Below are positions 27,638 to 33,837 of a stretch of DNA of 33,837 nt, in pieces (the first letter of the stretch is position 1; each line of letters begins with the position of its first letter). Position numbers and translations under genes: made by a program. Under the pieces are notes generated by a model, which was given only the letters and a program-made list of their open reading frames with translations, had not been told where the DNA came from and ran no database searches. Source of the stretch: Mycobacterium sp. (GTDB lineage: Bacteria; Actinomycetota; Actinomycetes; Mycobacteriales; Mycobacteriaceae); contig JAPLAO010000130.1 of NCBI GenBank assembly GCA_026393245.1, forward strand, positions 1-33,837. The letters run 5' to 3'.

Positions 27638-28507
27638 ATGGCAATCGACCCCTCGGCAATCGGTGCGGTGACCGAACCCAAGGTCTATGAGTGGACCGAA
27701 CGCGACACCCTGCTTTACGCACTCGGTGTCGGCGCCGGCACCGGCGACCTCGCGTTCACCACTGAGAACAGCCATGACGTCCCTCAGCAGGTGCTGCCCA
27801 CCTTCGCGGTGATCTGCTGCATGGGCTTCGCCGCCACACCGCTGGTCGGCTCATTCAACTGGGGCATGCTGCTGCACGGCTCCCAGGAGATCCGGCTGTC
27901 CGCCCCGCTCCCGGCCTCCGGGTCGTTATCCGTGGTGGCCGAGATCGCCGACATCCAGGACAAGGGCGAAGGCAAGAACGCGATCATCATCCTGCGGGCC
28001 CGCGGCACCGATCCGGCCACCGGAGCACAGGTCGCCGAAACGCTCACCACATTGGTGATCCGCGGTGACGGCGGGTTCGGCGGCCAGCCCGGACAGCGCG
28101 CGGCCGCACCGGAGTTCCCCGACCGTGAACCCGATGCTCGCATCGCCCTGCCGACCCGCGAGGACCAGGCCCTGATCTACCGGCTGTCCGGGGACCGCAA
28201 TCCGTTGCACAGCGATCCCTGGTTCGCCCGGGAGATGGCCGGCTTCCCCACGCCGATCCTGCACGGGTTGTGCACCTATGGTTTCGCCGGCCGGGCGCTA
28301 CTGGCTGAACTGGCCGGCGGTCAGGCCGCGAGGCTCACCGCGGTGGCGGCACGGTTCTCCGCACCGGTGTTCCCGGGCGAGACGCTGACGACGTCGATCT
28401 GGCGCACCGGGGACGGCCGCGCGGTATACCGCACCGAGGCCAGCGGACCCGACGGATCGAATGCTCGGGTTGTGCTCGACGACGGTGTAGCCCAATACAC
28501 CGACTAG
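27638..28507 (+). CDS. htdY: MaoC-like (3R)-hydroxyacyl-thioester dehydratase HtdY
   Basis: A 289-residue double-hotdog hydratase of the R-specific hydratase 2 type, which acts on trans-2-enoyl/3-hydroxyacyl thioesters in fatty-acid metabolism. The N-terminal half is the degenerate hotdog; the C-terminal half carries the hydratase motif YRLSGDRNPLHSDPWFAREM with catalytic D186 and H191, followed by PILHGLCTYGFAGRALL. The Shine-Dalgarno CAGGAG (27625-27630) lies 7 nt before ATG 27638. The stop TAG is the first triplet of the second unit of a 17-bp tandem repeat, so the gene's end is set by that repeat. Neighbour lpqD is divergent and the VIT gene convergent. Confidence 0.93.
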   Translation: MAIDPSAIGAVTEPKVYEWTERDTLLYALGVGAGTGDLAFTTENSHDVPQQVLPTFAVICCMGFAATPLVGSFNWGMLLHGSQEIRLSAPLPASGSLSVVAEIADIQDKGEGKNAIIILRARGTDPATGAQVAETLTTLVIRGDGGFGGQPGQRAAAPEFPDREPDARIALPTREDQALIYRLSGDRNPLHSDPWFAREMAGFPTPILHGLCTYGFAGRALLAELAGGQAARLTAVAARFSAPVFPGETLTTSIWRTGDGRAVYRTEASGPDGSNARVVLDDGVAQYTD

Positions 28508-28555
28508 CCCAGTACACGGACTAGCCCAGTACACCGACTAGCCCAGTACACGGAC
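28488..28555 (+). repeat. Four-copy 17-bp tandem repeat at the 3' end of htdY
   Basis: Four consecutive 17-bp units (28488-28504, 28505-28521, 28522-28538, 28539-28555) read TAGCCCAGTACACSGAC; the first differs by one base (CAATAC). Base 14 alternates C, G, C, G, so the array looks like a doubled 34-bp pair. Unit 1 encodes the last htdY residues and unit 2 gives the stop codon. The array ends 6 bp before the convergent VIT stop. Confidence 0.93.
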
Positions 28556-28561
28556 GAAGCC

Positions 28562-29278
28562 TCAGACGATCCCGCCGACGAGACGGCCGATTGCGTAGGT
28601 GATTGCCATCGCAATCGCACCACCGATCACCACCCGCCGGGTGGCCAACTTCGGGTCGCTGCCGCCGAGGCGCGCGCTCATCCAGCCGGTAATGCCCAGT
28701 GCCAGCAGAACTGCCGCGAAGGTGATCGGGATCCGACTCGACGGGGGCGGCAGCAGAATCGCCAGCAGCGGCAGCATCGCCCCGACGGTGAAGGCGATCG
28801 CCGAGGAGATCGCGGCATGCCAGGGGTTGGTGAGTTCGTCGGGGTCGATACCCAGTTCGACGTCCACATGCGCTGCGAACGCATCGTGCGCGGTCAACTC
28901 CTCGGCCACCGCGCGGGCAGTCTCCGGTGATAGTCCCTTGCTCCGGTAGATCCCCATCAGTTCCCGAAGTTCGGCCTCGGGTTCTTCGATGAGTTCCCGG
29001 CGCTCCTTGTCCAGCAGAGCCTGCTCGGTGTCGCGCTGGGTACTCACCGATACGTATTCGCCGAGTGCCATCGACAACGCGCCGGCGACGAGTCCTGCGA
29101 TGCCGGCGGTCAGGATCGGGGTGCGTTCGACAGTGGCGGCGGCGACGCCGATGACGATGCCCGCGACTGAGACGATGCCGTCATTGGCGCCGAGTACCCC
29201 GGCGCGCAACCAGTTGAGTTTGGTGTTGATTGCGCCGACATGCGGCTCGGCGGGATGGGTCTGGGGATCTGAAGTCAC
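28562..29278 (-). CDS. VIT1/CCC1-family Fe2+/Mn2+ transporter
   Basis: A 238-residue membrane protein of the vacuolar-iron-transporter family, which moves Fe2+ or Mn2+ out of the cytoplasm. KLNWLRAGVLGANDGIVSVAGIVIG is the classic first helix, followed by ILTAGIAGLVAGALSMALGEYVSVSTQRDTE. A Glu-rich cytoplasmic metal-binding helix pair comes next (KERRELIEEPEAELRELMGIYRSKGLSPETARAVAEEL), then NPWHAAISSAIAFTVGAMLPLL and two more helices. GTG 29278 follows a TANNNT -10 by 6 nt, suggesting a leaderless transcript; the frame above it runs through the SOS box and into dnaE2 and is not used. It is divergent from dnaE2, 64 bp apart. Confidence 0.92.
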   Translation of the reverse strand: MTSDPQTHPAEPHVGAINTKLNWLRAGVLGANDGIVSVAGIVIGVAAATVERTPILTAGIAGLVAGALSMALGEYVSVSTQRDTEQALLDKERRELIEEPEAELRELMGIYRSKGLSPETARAVAEELTAHDAFAAHVDVELGIDPDELTNPWHAAISSAIAFTVGAMLPLLAILLPPPSSRIPITFAAVLLALGITGWMSARLGGSDPKLATRRVVIGGAIAMAITYAIGRLVGGIV

Positions 29279-29284
29279 CAGCAC

Positions 29285-29290
29285 AGCGTA
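29285..29290 (-). promoter_or_regulatory. -10 box of a probable leaderless promoter for the VIT-family gene
   Basis: On the minus strand TACGCT (TANNNT) ends 6 nt before GTG 29278. Its -35 region would fall at about 29308-29313, next to the SOS box at 29315-29330. Confidence 0.55.
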
Positions 29291-29314
29291 GGGGTATGCG
29301 CTTTCCGTCGCATA

Positions 29315-29330
29315 CCGAACATATGTTCGA
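29315..29330 (+). promoter_or_regulatory. SOS box (LexA site) between the VIT-family gene and dnaE2
   Basis: CCGAAC-ATAT-GTTCGA matches the mycobacterial LexA palindrome TCGAAC-N4-GTTCGA except for the first base; the inner 14 bp are perfectly symmetrical. It ends directly at the dnaE2 -10 box (29331), where bound LexA would exclude polymerase. It also touches the expected -35 region of the divergent VIT gene. Confidence 0.93.
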
Positions 29331-29336
29331 TAAACT
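29331..29336 (+). promoter_or_regulatory. -10 box of a probable leaderless promoter for dnaE2
   Basis: TAAACT (TANNNT) directly follows the SOS box and ends 6 nt before GTG 29343, pointing to a leaderless, LexA-controlled dnaE2 transcript. Confidence 0.65.
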
Positions 29337-29342
29337 CCTCGG

Positions 29343-32300
29343 GTGGGATGGAATGACGGGCCGCCGAACTGGGCCGAGATGGAGCGGGTACTCAATGGTC
29401 GCCCGCGGCTGCCCGACGGCAGCGACGCCCCGGCCTGGTCCCGCAAGCGTGCGGCATACCAGCCACAACCCCAGGCCGAGCGCCCTCGCTCGAGGGTGCC
29501 CTACGCCGAGTTGCACGCCCATTCGGCGTTCAGCTTTCTCGACGGTGCCAGCACCCCGGAGGAACTGGTCTCCGAGGCCGCACGGTTGGGCCTGCGCGCG
29601 ATCGCGCTCACCGATCACGACGGGCTGTACGGCGTGGTGCGCTTCGCCGAGGCGGCTCGCGAACTCGGCATGCGGACCGTCTTCGGCGCCGAATTGTCGC
29701 TATCCGATACCTCGCGCACCGATGTGCCTGATCCGCCCGGCCCACACCTGCTGGTCCTGGCCCGCGGGCCGGAGGGCTACCGCCGGTTGTCCCGTCAAAT
29801 CGCCGCCGCACATCTGGCCGGCGGCGAGAAGAGCAAGCCCCGCTATGACTACGACAGCCTCACCGAAGCTGCCGGCGGGCACTGGCACATCCTCACCGGA
29901 TGTCGTAAAGGTCATGTGCGACAGGCACTTTCAACCGGTGATTCTGATGCGGCCGCTGCCGCGCTGGAAGATCTGGTGGACCGGTTCGGCGCCGACCGAG
30001 TGAGCATCGAACTGACTCACCACGGCGACCCGCTCGACGACGAGCGCAACGCCGCACTCGCCGGACTTGCGCCACGGTTCGGTGTGGGTGTGGTCGCCAC
30101 TACGGCGGCGCACTTTGCCGAGCCCTCGCGTGGCCGGCTGGCGATGGCCATGGCGGCGATCCGGGCGCGGCAGTCTCTCGACGACGCGGCCGGCTGGCTG
30201 ACGCCCCGGGGCGGTGCACACTTGCGCTCCGGGGACGAGATGGCACGACTGTTCGCCCAATGCCCCGATATCGTCACGGCGGCAGCCGATCTCGGCGAAC
30301 AGTGCTCATTCGAACTGGCACTGATCGCCCCGCAACTGCCGCCCTTCGATACCCCCGATGGTCACACCGAGGACAGTTGGCTGCGCGAGTTGACCATGAT
30401 CGGGGCCGCCGGCCGGTACGGGCCGCGGGCCAGTGCGCCGGCGGCCTACGCGCAGATCGAACGCGAACTCGACGTCATCTCCACGCTGAACTTCCCGGGC
30501 TACTTCCTGGTGGTGCACGACATCACCCAGTTCTGCCGCCGCAACGACATCCTGTGTCAGGGTCGCGGGTCGGCGGCGAACTCGGCGGTCTGTTACGCCC
30601 TCGGCGTCACCGCCGTCGACCCGGTCGCCAACGGCCTTCTCTTCGAACGGTTCCTGTCGCCGGCCCGCGACGGTCCGCCCGATATCGATATCGACATCGA
30701 GTCCGATCTGCGCGAGCAGGTCATCCAGTACGTCTACGGCCGCTACGGCCGCGACTACGCCGCACAGGTGGCCAACGTGATCACCTACCGCCGGCGCAGT
30801 GCGATCCGCGATATGGCCCGGGCGCTGGGTTTCTCGCAGGGCCAGCAGGACGCCTGGAGCAAGCAGGCCGAGGATATTCCGGACTCGGTGACCGACCTGG
30901 CGAACCAGATTGCCGACCTACCCCGACACATGGGTATTCACTCCGGTGGCATGGTGATCTGTGACCGTCCGATCGCCGATGTGTGTCCGGTGGAATGGGC
31001 CCGGATGGCGAATCGCAGCGTCCTGCAATGGGACAAAGATGATTGTGCGGCAATCGGTTTGGTGAAGTTCGATCTGCTCGGCCTGGGCATGCTCTCGGCA
31101 CTGCACTACGTCATCGACCTGGTCGCCGAACATGAGGGCATCGAGGTCGACCTAGCCCGACTCGATCTGGCGGACGCGGCCGTCTACGCGATGCTGCAGC
31201 GCGCCGATTCGGTGGGGGTGTTCCAGGTGGAATCCCGAGCTCAGATGGCCACCCTGCCCCGACTGAAGCCGCGGCTGTTCTACGACCTGGTGGTGGAAGT
31301 GGCGCTGATCCGGCCGGGCCCCATCCAGGGCGGCTCGGTTCATCCCTACATCAAGCGGCGCAACGGACTGGAGCCGGTCACCTACGACCATCCGTCGATG
31401 GAACCGGCGCTGCGAAAGACGTTGGGCATTCCGCTTTTTCAGGAACAACTCATGCAGTTAGCCGTGGACTGTGCGGGTTTTTCGGCCGCCGAGGCCGACG
31501 AGTTACGCCGGGCGATGGGCTCCAAGCGCTCGACCGAGAAGATGCGGCGGTTACGGGACCGGTTCTACACCGGGATGGCGCAGCGGCACGGGATCACCGG
31601 TGAAATCGCCGACCGGATCTACGAGAAGCTCGCGGCCTTCGCCAATTTCGGCTTCCCGGAAAGTCATTCGCTGTCCTTCGCCTCGCTGGTGTACTACTCA
31701 TCCTGGTTCAAGCTGTACCACCCTGCGGCGTTCTGCGCGGCACTGCTGCGGGCCCAGCCGATGGGTTTCTACTCACCGCAATCGCTGGTCGCCGACGCCC
31801 GCCGTCATGGTGTCGTCGTGCATGGTCCGGACGTCAATGCCAGCCTGGCCCATGCCACGTGCGAGAACCGAGGACTGGAGGTCCGGCTCGGACTCGGTGC
31901 GGTGCGCAACATCGGCACCGACCTGGCCCAGCGCATCGTCGACGAACGCACAACCGCGGGCACGTACTCGTCGCTGCTGGATCTGACTGGGCGGGTTCAG
32001 CTTTCGGTTCCACAGACCGAGTCGCTGGCCACCGCCGGCGCCTTCGGATGCTTCGGCGTCACCCGCCGCGAGGCACTGTGGTCCGCCGGGGCGGCCGCCG
32101 CCGAGCGCCCGGACCGGCTGCCCGGTGTGGGTTCTGCATTCACCGTCCCCACCCTGCCCGGCATGAGCGAGGTGGAACTGGCCGCCGCCGATGTCTGGGC
32201 CACCGGCGTCTCCCCGGACAGCTACCCGACCCAGTTCCTGCGCGCCGATCTCGACGCGCTGGGTGTCACCCCGGCCGATCGGATGCTGTCGGTTCCCGAC

Positions 32301-32576
32301 GGCAGTCGGGTGCTCATCGCCGGCGCGGTGACGCATCGGCAGCGGCCTGCCACCGCCCGCGGAGTGACGTTCATGAATATTGAGGACGAGACCGGCATGA
32401 TCAACGTGTTGTGCATGCCGGGGCTGTGGCTGCGATACCGCAAGCTGGCCCAGAGCGCACCGGCGCTGTTGATCCGCGGCCGGTTGCAGAACGCCAGTGG
32501 CGCGGTGACGGTGGTGGCCGAGAAGATGCGGCCCATCACCCTGGGGGTTGGCTCCCGATCCCGGGATTTCCGGTGA
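29343..32576 (+). CDS. dnaE2: Error-prone DNA polymerase III alpha subunit DnaE2
   Basis: Damage-inducible C-family polymerase that does mutagenic translesion synthesis with ImuA'/ImuB. The 1077-residue protein starts VGWNDGPPNWAEMERVLNG, as in M. tuberculosis DnaE2. The PHP domain (about 55-290) begins AELHAHSAFSFLDGAS with TDHDGLYG. The polymerase palm has the catalytic PPDIDIDIE, preceded by CQGRGSAANSAVCY; the third acidic residue is in GLVKFDLLGLGM. Helix-hairpin-helix and OB-fold regions follow (VLIAGAVTHRQRPATARGVTF, IEDETGMINVLC), ending SRSRDFR. No classical C-terminal clamp motif is evident, consistent with clamp access through ImuB. The GTG start fits a leaderless transcript after the SOS box. 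Confidence 0.97.
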   Translation: MGWNDGPPNWAEMERVLNGRPRLPDGSDAPAWSRKRAAYQPQPQAERPRSRVPYAELHAHSAFSFLDGASTPEELVSEAARLGLRAIALTDHDGLYGVVRFAEAARELGMRTVFGAELSLSDTSRTDVPDPPGPHLLVLARGPEGYRRLSRQIAAAHLAGGEKSKPRYDYDSLTEAAGGHWHILTGCRKGHVRQALSTGDSDAAAAALEDLVDRFGADRVSIELTHHGDPLDDERNAALAGLAPRFGVGVVATTAAHFAEPSRGRLAMAMAAIRARQSLDDAAGWLTPRGGAHLRSGDEMARLFAQCPDIVTAAADLGEQCSFELALIAPQLPPFDTPDGHTEDSWLRELTMIGAAGRYGPRASAPAAYAQIERELDVISTLNFPGYFLVVHDITQFCRRNDILCQGRGSAANSAVCYALGVTAVDPVANGLLFERFLSPARDGPPDIDIDIESDLREQVIQYVYGRYGRDYAAQVANVITYRRRSAIRDMARALGFSQGQQDAWSKQAEDIPDSVTDLANQIADLPRHMGIHSGGMVICDRPIADVCPVEWARMANRSVLQWDKDDCAAIGLVKFDLLGLGMLSALHYVIDLVAEHEGIEVDLARLDLADAAVYAMLQRADSVGVFQVESRAQMATLPRLKPRLFYDLVVEVALIRPGPIQGGSVHPYIKRRNGLEPVTYDHPSMEPALRKTLGIPLFQEQLMQLAVDCAGFSAAEADELRRAMGSKRSTEKMRRLRDRFYTGMAQRHGITGEIADRIYEKLAAFANFGFPESHSLSFASLVYYSSWFKLYHPAAFCAALLRAQPMGFYSPQSLVADARRHGVVVHGPDVNASLAHATCENRGLEVRLGLGAVRNIGTDLAQRIVDERTTAGTYSSLLDLTGRVQLSVPQTESLATAGAFGCFGVTRREALWSAGAAAAERPDRLPGVGSAFTVPTLPGMSEVELAAADVWATGVSPDSYPTQFLRADLDALGVTPADRMLSVPDGSRVLIAGAVTHRQRPATARGVTFMNIEDETGMINVLCMPGLWLRYRKLAQSAPALLIRGRLQNASGAVTVVAEKMRPITLGVGSRSRDFR

Positions 32577-32588
32577 TGCCCGGGTGGG

Positions 32589-32594
32589 TAGTCT
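32589..32594 (+). promoter_or_regulatory. -10 box of a probable leaderless promoter for the nitroreductase gene
   Basis: TAGTCT (TANNNT) ends 6 nt before ATG 32601, and no Shine-Dalgarno is present. The gene can therefore be transcribed apart from dnaE2, which ends 24 bp upstream. Confidence 0.55.
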
Positions 32595-32600
32595 CGCCCC

Positions 32601-33242
32601 ATGAAGCTGAACCTGACCGCCGATGAAGTTCTCAACACCACCCGCTCGGTGCGCAAGCGCCTCGACTTCGACAAGCCGGTACCCCACGAGGTGCTGATGG
32701 AGTGTCTCGACATCGCGCTGCAGGCGCCCACCGGATCCAATGCCCAGGGCTGGCAGTGGATGTTCGTCGAGGACCCGGCCAAGAAGAAGGCGCTGGCCGA
32801 TATCTACCGCTCCATGGGCACGCCCTACCTGAGCATGGAACCGCCGGTCCGTGGTGACATCCGCGACGAACAGATCGGCGCGGTGGTGAGCTCGGCGAAG
32901 TACCTCAACGAGAACATGGAGAAGGCCCCCGTCTTTATGATCCCGCTGCTGGAGGGCCGTCCGGAGGGAACCGACGCCGGCGTGCAGGCATCGTTCTGGG
33001 GATCGCTGCTGCCTGCGGTCTGGAGTTTCATGCTGGCGCTGCGGGAGCGCGGCCTGGGCTCGGCGTGGACCACGCTGCACCTGATCGGCGAGGGCGAGAA
33101 GCAGGCCGCCGAACTGCTCGGCATTCCCTTCGAGCAGTACACCCAGGGCGGGCTGTTCCCGATCGCCTATACCAAGGGCACGGACTTCAAGCTGGCTAAG
33201 CGGCTGCCCGCCGAGCAACTGACGCATTGGGACACTTGGTAA
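32601..33242 (+). CDS. Nitroreductase-family FMN oxidoreductase
   Basis: A 213-residue nitroreductase-fold flavoprotein matching the position of Rv3368c in M. tuberculosis. The FMN phosphate-binding start is NTTRSVRKRLDFDKPVP, followed by ALQAPTGSNAQGWQWMFVED (the usual APSGSNxQ-type segment). The dimer-interface helices are in FWGSLLPAVWSFMLALRERGLGSAWTTLHL, and GLFPIAYTKGTDFK is near the end. It probably reduces quinones, enoates or nitro compounds with NAD(P)H; the natural substrate is unknown. ATG 32601 is the start. Its stop lies 1 bp from the convergent trmL stop, with no terminator visible. Confidence 0.92.
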   Translation: MKLNLTADEVLNTTRSVRKRLDFDKPVPHEVLMECLDIALQAPTGSNAQGWQWMFVEDPAKKKALADIYRSMGTPYLSMEPPVRGDIRDEQIGAVVSSAKYLNENMEKAPVFMIPLLEGRPEGTDAGVQASFWGSLLPAVWSFMLALRERGLGSAWTTLHLIGEGEKQAAELLGIPFEQYTQGGLFPIAYTKGTDFKLAKRLPAEQLTHWDTW

Positions 33243-33243
33243 G

Positions 33244-33738
33244 TCAGACCGCGCCGGTATCTGATGTCGCCGGCCCGGCGGCTCCGTCGAACCCGTGCTG
33301 CCGCCATGCCTCATAGGCGGCAATCGCGGCGGCATTGGACAGGTTCAGTGACCGCCGGCCTGCCAGCATCGGGATCCGCACCTGCTCGGTGATGTGTGGG
33401 TCGGCCAGCGTCGCTTCATCCAGACCGGTCGGCTCCGGTCCGAACATCAGCACGTCGCCGGGCCGGTATTTCACATCGGCGAACGACCGCTCGGCATGAG
33501 CGGTGAACGCGAATACCCGTGCCCCGCCAAGCGCCGCCCACGCATCATCAAGGGACGCGTGAACGGTGACCGACGCCAGATCGTGGTAGTCCAGTCCGGC
33601 CCGGCGCACCTTTGGCTCGGACAGGTCGAACCCCATCGGCTCGACCAGATGCAGTTCGCATCCGGTGGCCGCCACCATCCGGATCGCATTGCCGGTGTTG
33701 GGCGCGATGCGGGGGGAGAAGAATAGGATTTTGAACAC
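33244..33738 (-). CDS. trmL: tRNA (cytidine/uridine-34 2'-O)-methyltransferase TrmL (SPOUT family)
   Basis: A 164-residue SPOUT-class methyltransferase that 2'-O-methylates the wobble nucleotide of certain tRNALeu with SAM. Signatures are KILFFSPRIAPNTGNAIRM at the N-terminus, the trefoil-knot motif LMFGPEPTGL, and IPMLAGRRSLNLSNAAAIAAYEAWRQ at the C-terminus. It ends with a short Ala/Gly/Thr tail not seen in E. coli TrmL. The start is GTG 33738, supported by the Shine-Dalgarno GGGAGGA (33743-33749, minus strand). It corresponds to the SpoU-annotated Rv3366. It is divergent from the next gene by 36 bp. Confidence 0.94.
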   Translation of the reverse strand: MFKILFFSPRIAPNTGNAIRMVAATGCELHLVEPMGFDLSEPKVRRAGLDYHDLASVTVHASLDDAWAALGGARVFAFTAHAERSFADVKYRPGDVLMFGPEPTGLDEATLADPHITEQVRIPMLAGRRSLNLSNAAAIAAYEAWRQHGFDGAAGPATSDTGAV

Positions 33739-33774
33739 GCATTCCTCCCGCTTCTCTCGCCGGCGAAGGCAACG

Positions 33775-33837
33775 ATGAACATCTATCTGGATGTCGACGG
33801 TGTCCTACTCAACCATGACGGCACCCTCGCCAACCAC
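33775..33837 (+). CDS. N-terminal fragment of a HAD-like hydrolase domain protein
   Basis: The first 21 codons of a gene cut by the window end. The peptide MNIYLDVDGVLLNHDGTLAN carries DVDGVLLN, the HAD-superfamily motif I (DxDGV with the nucleophilic Asp). ATG 33775 follows a weak purine-rich GGCGAAGG. The 36-bp gap to the divergent trmL start must hold both promoters or Shine-Dalgarno regions. The substrate and full length cannot be judged. Confidence 0.65.
   Translation, partial: MNIYLDVDGVLLNHDGTLANH

Noticed and set aside
28488..28555. CRISPR-like interpretation of the 17-bp repeats
   Set aside because: Units are directly adjacent without spacers and there are no cas genes; it is a simple tandem repeat.
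31773..33335. 520-codon minus-strand open frame across the dnaE2 end and the nitroreductase gene
   Set aside because: It covers two clear genes and the composition (Gly, Arg, His, Gln) is that of a GC-rich shadow frame.

Overview
The window looks like a rapid-growing mycobacterium (Mycolicibacterium-like chromosome). The DNA is GC-rich, there are many GTG starts and leaderless -10 boxes of the form TANNNT, and the gene order follows the M. tuberculosis stretch from alr to spoU with some genes missing and others inserted. The genus is inferred from synteny and family memory; no search was run.

Region 1 (1-5407) is a tightly overlapping plus-strand operon: the tail of an upstream gene (probably a PLP decarboxylase), alanine racemase, a membrane-anchored alpha/beta hydrolase, the t6A tRNA-modification genes tsaE, tsaB and tsaD with rimI between them, and a SnoaL/NTF2-like protein. 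Region 2 (5408-7623) is the CIRCE-controlled groES-groEL1 operon, with a perfect hairpin between the two genes; groEL1 has the histidine-rich tail typical of actinobacterial GroEL1. Region 3 (7624-15978) is an accessory block not found at this place in M. tuberculosis. It holds a secreted M15-like protein, a cytoplasmic-looking M28 peptidase, and a five-gene Dpp/Opp-type ABC importer.

Region 4 (15979-19785) is regulatory: whiB3 (minus strand), a TPR-like helical protein, the ECF sigma factor sigD, its anti-sigma factor rsdA with a very long Thr/Pro/Ala stalk, and a convergent DUF5319-type gene. Region 5 (19786-24164) places guaB, guaB3 and guaA side by side for guanine nucleotide metabolism. 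Region 6 (24165-32576) holds the DNA-damage mutasome: SOS box plus imuA'-imuB, then four unrelated genes (hotdog thioesterase, LpqD lipoprotein, HtdY dehydratase, VIT-family Fe/Mn transporter), then SOS box plus dnaE2. A four-copy 17-bp tandem repeat lies between htdY and the VIT gene and supplies the htdY stop codon. Region 7 (32577-33837) has a nitroreductase, the tRNA methyltransferase trmL and the first 21 codons of a HAD-like protein.

No tRNA, rRNA, CRISPR array, insertion sequence or integrase was seen. The most interesting non-routine points are the LexA-type box shared by dnaE2 and the divergent metal transporter gene, the peptidase/peptide-importer cassette, the htdY stop-codon repeat, the expanded RsdA stalk, and the set of leaderless promoters.
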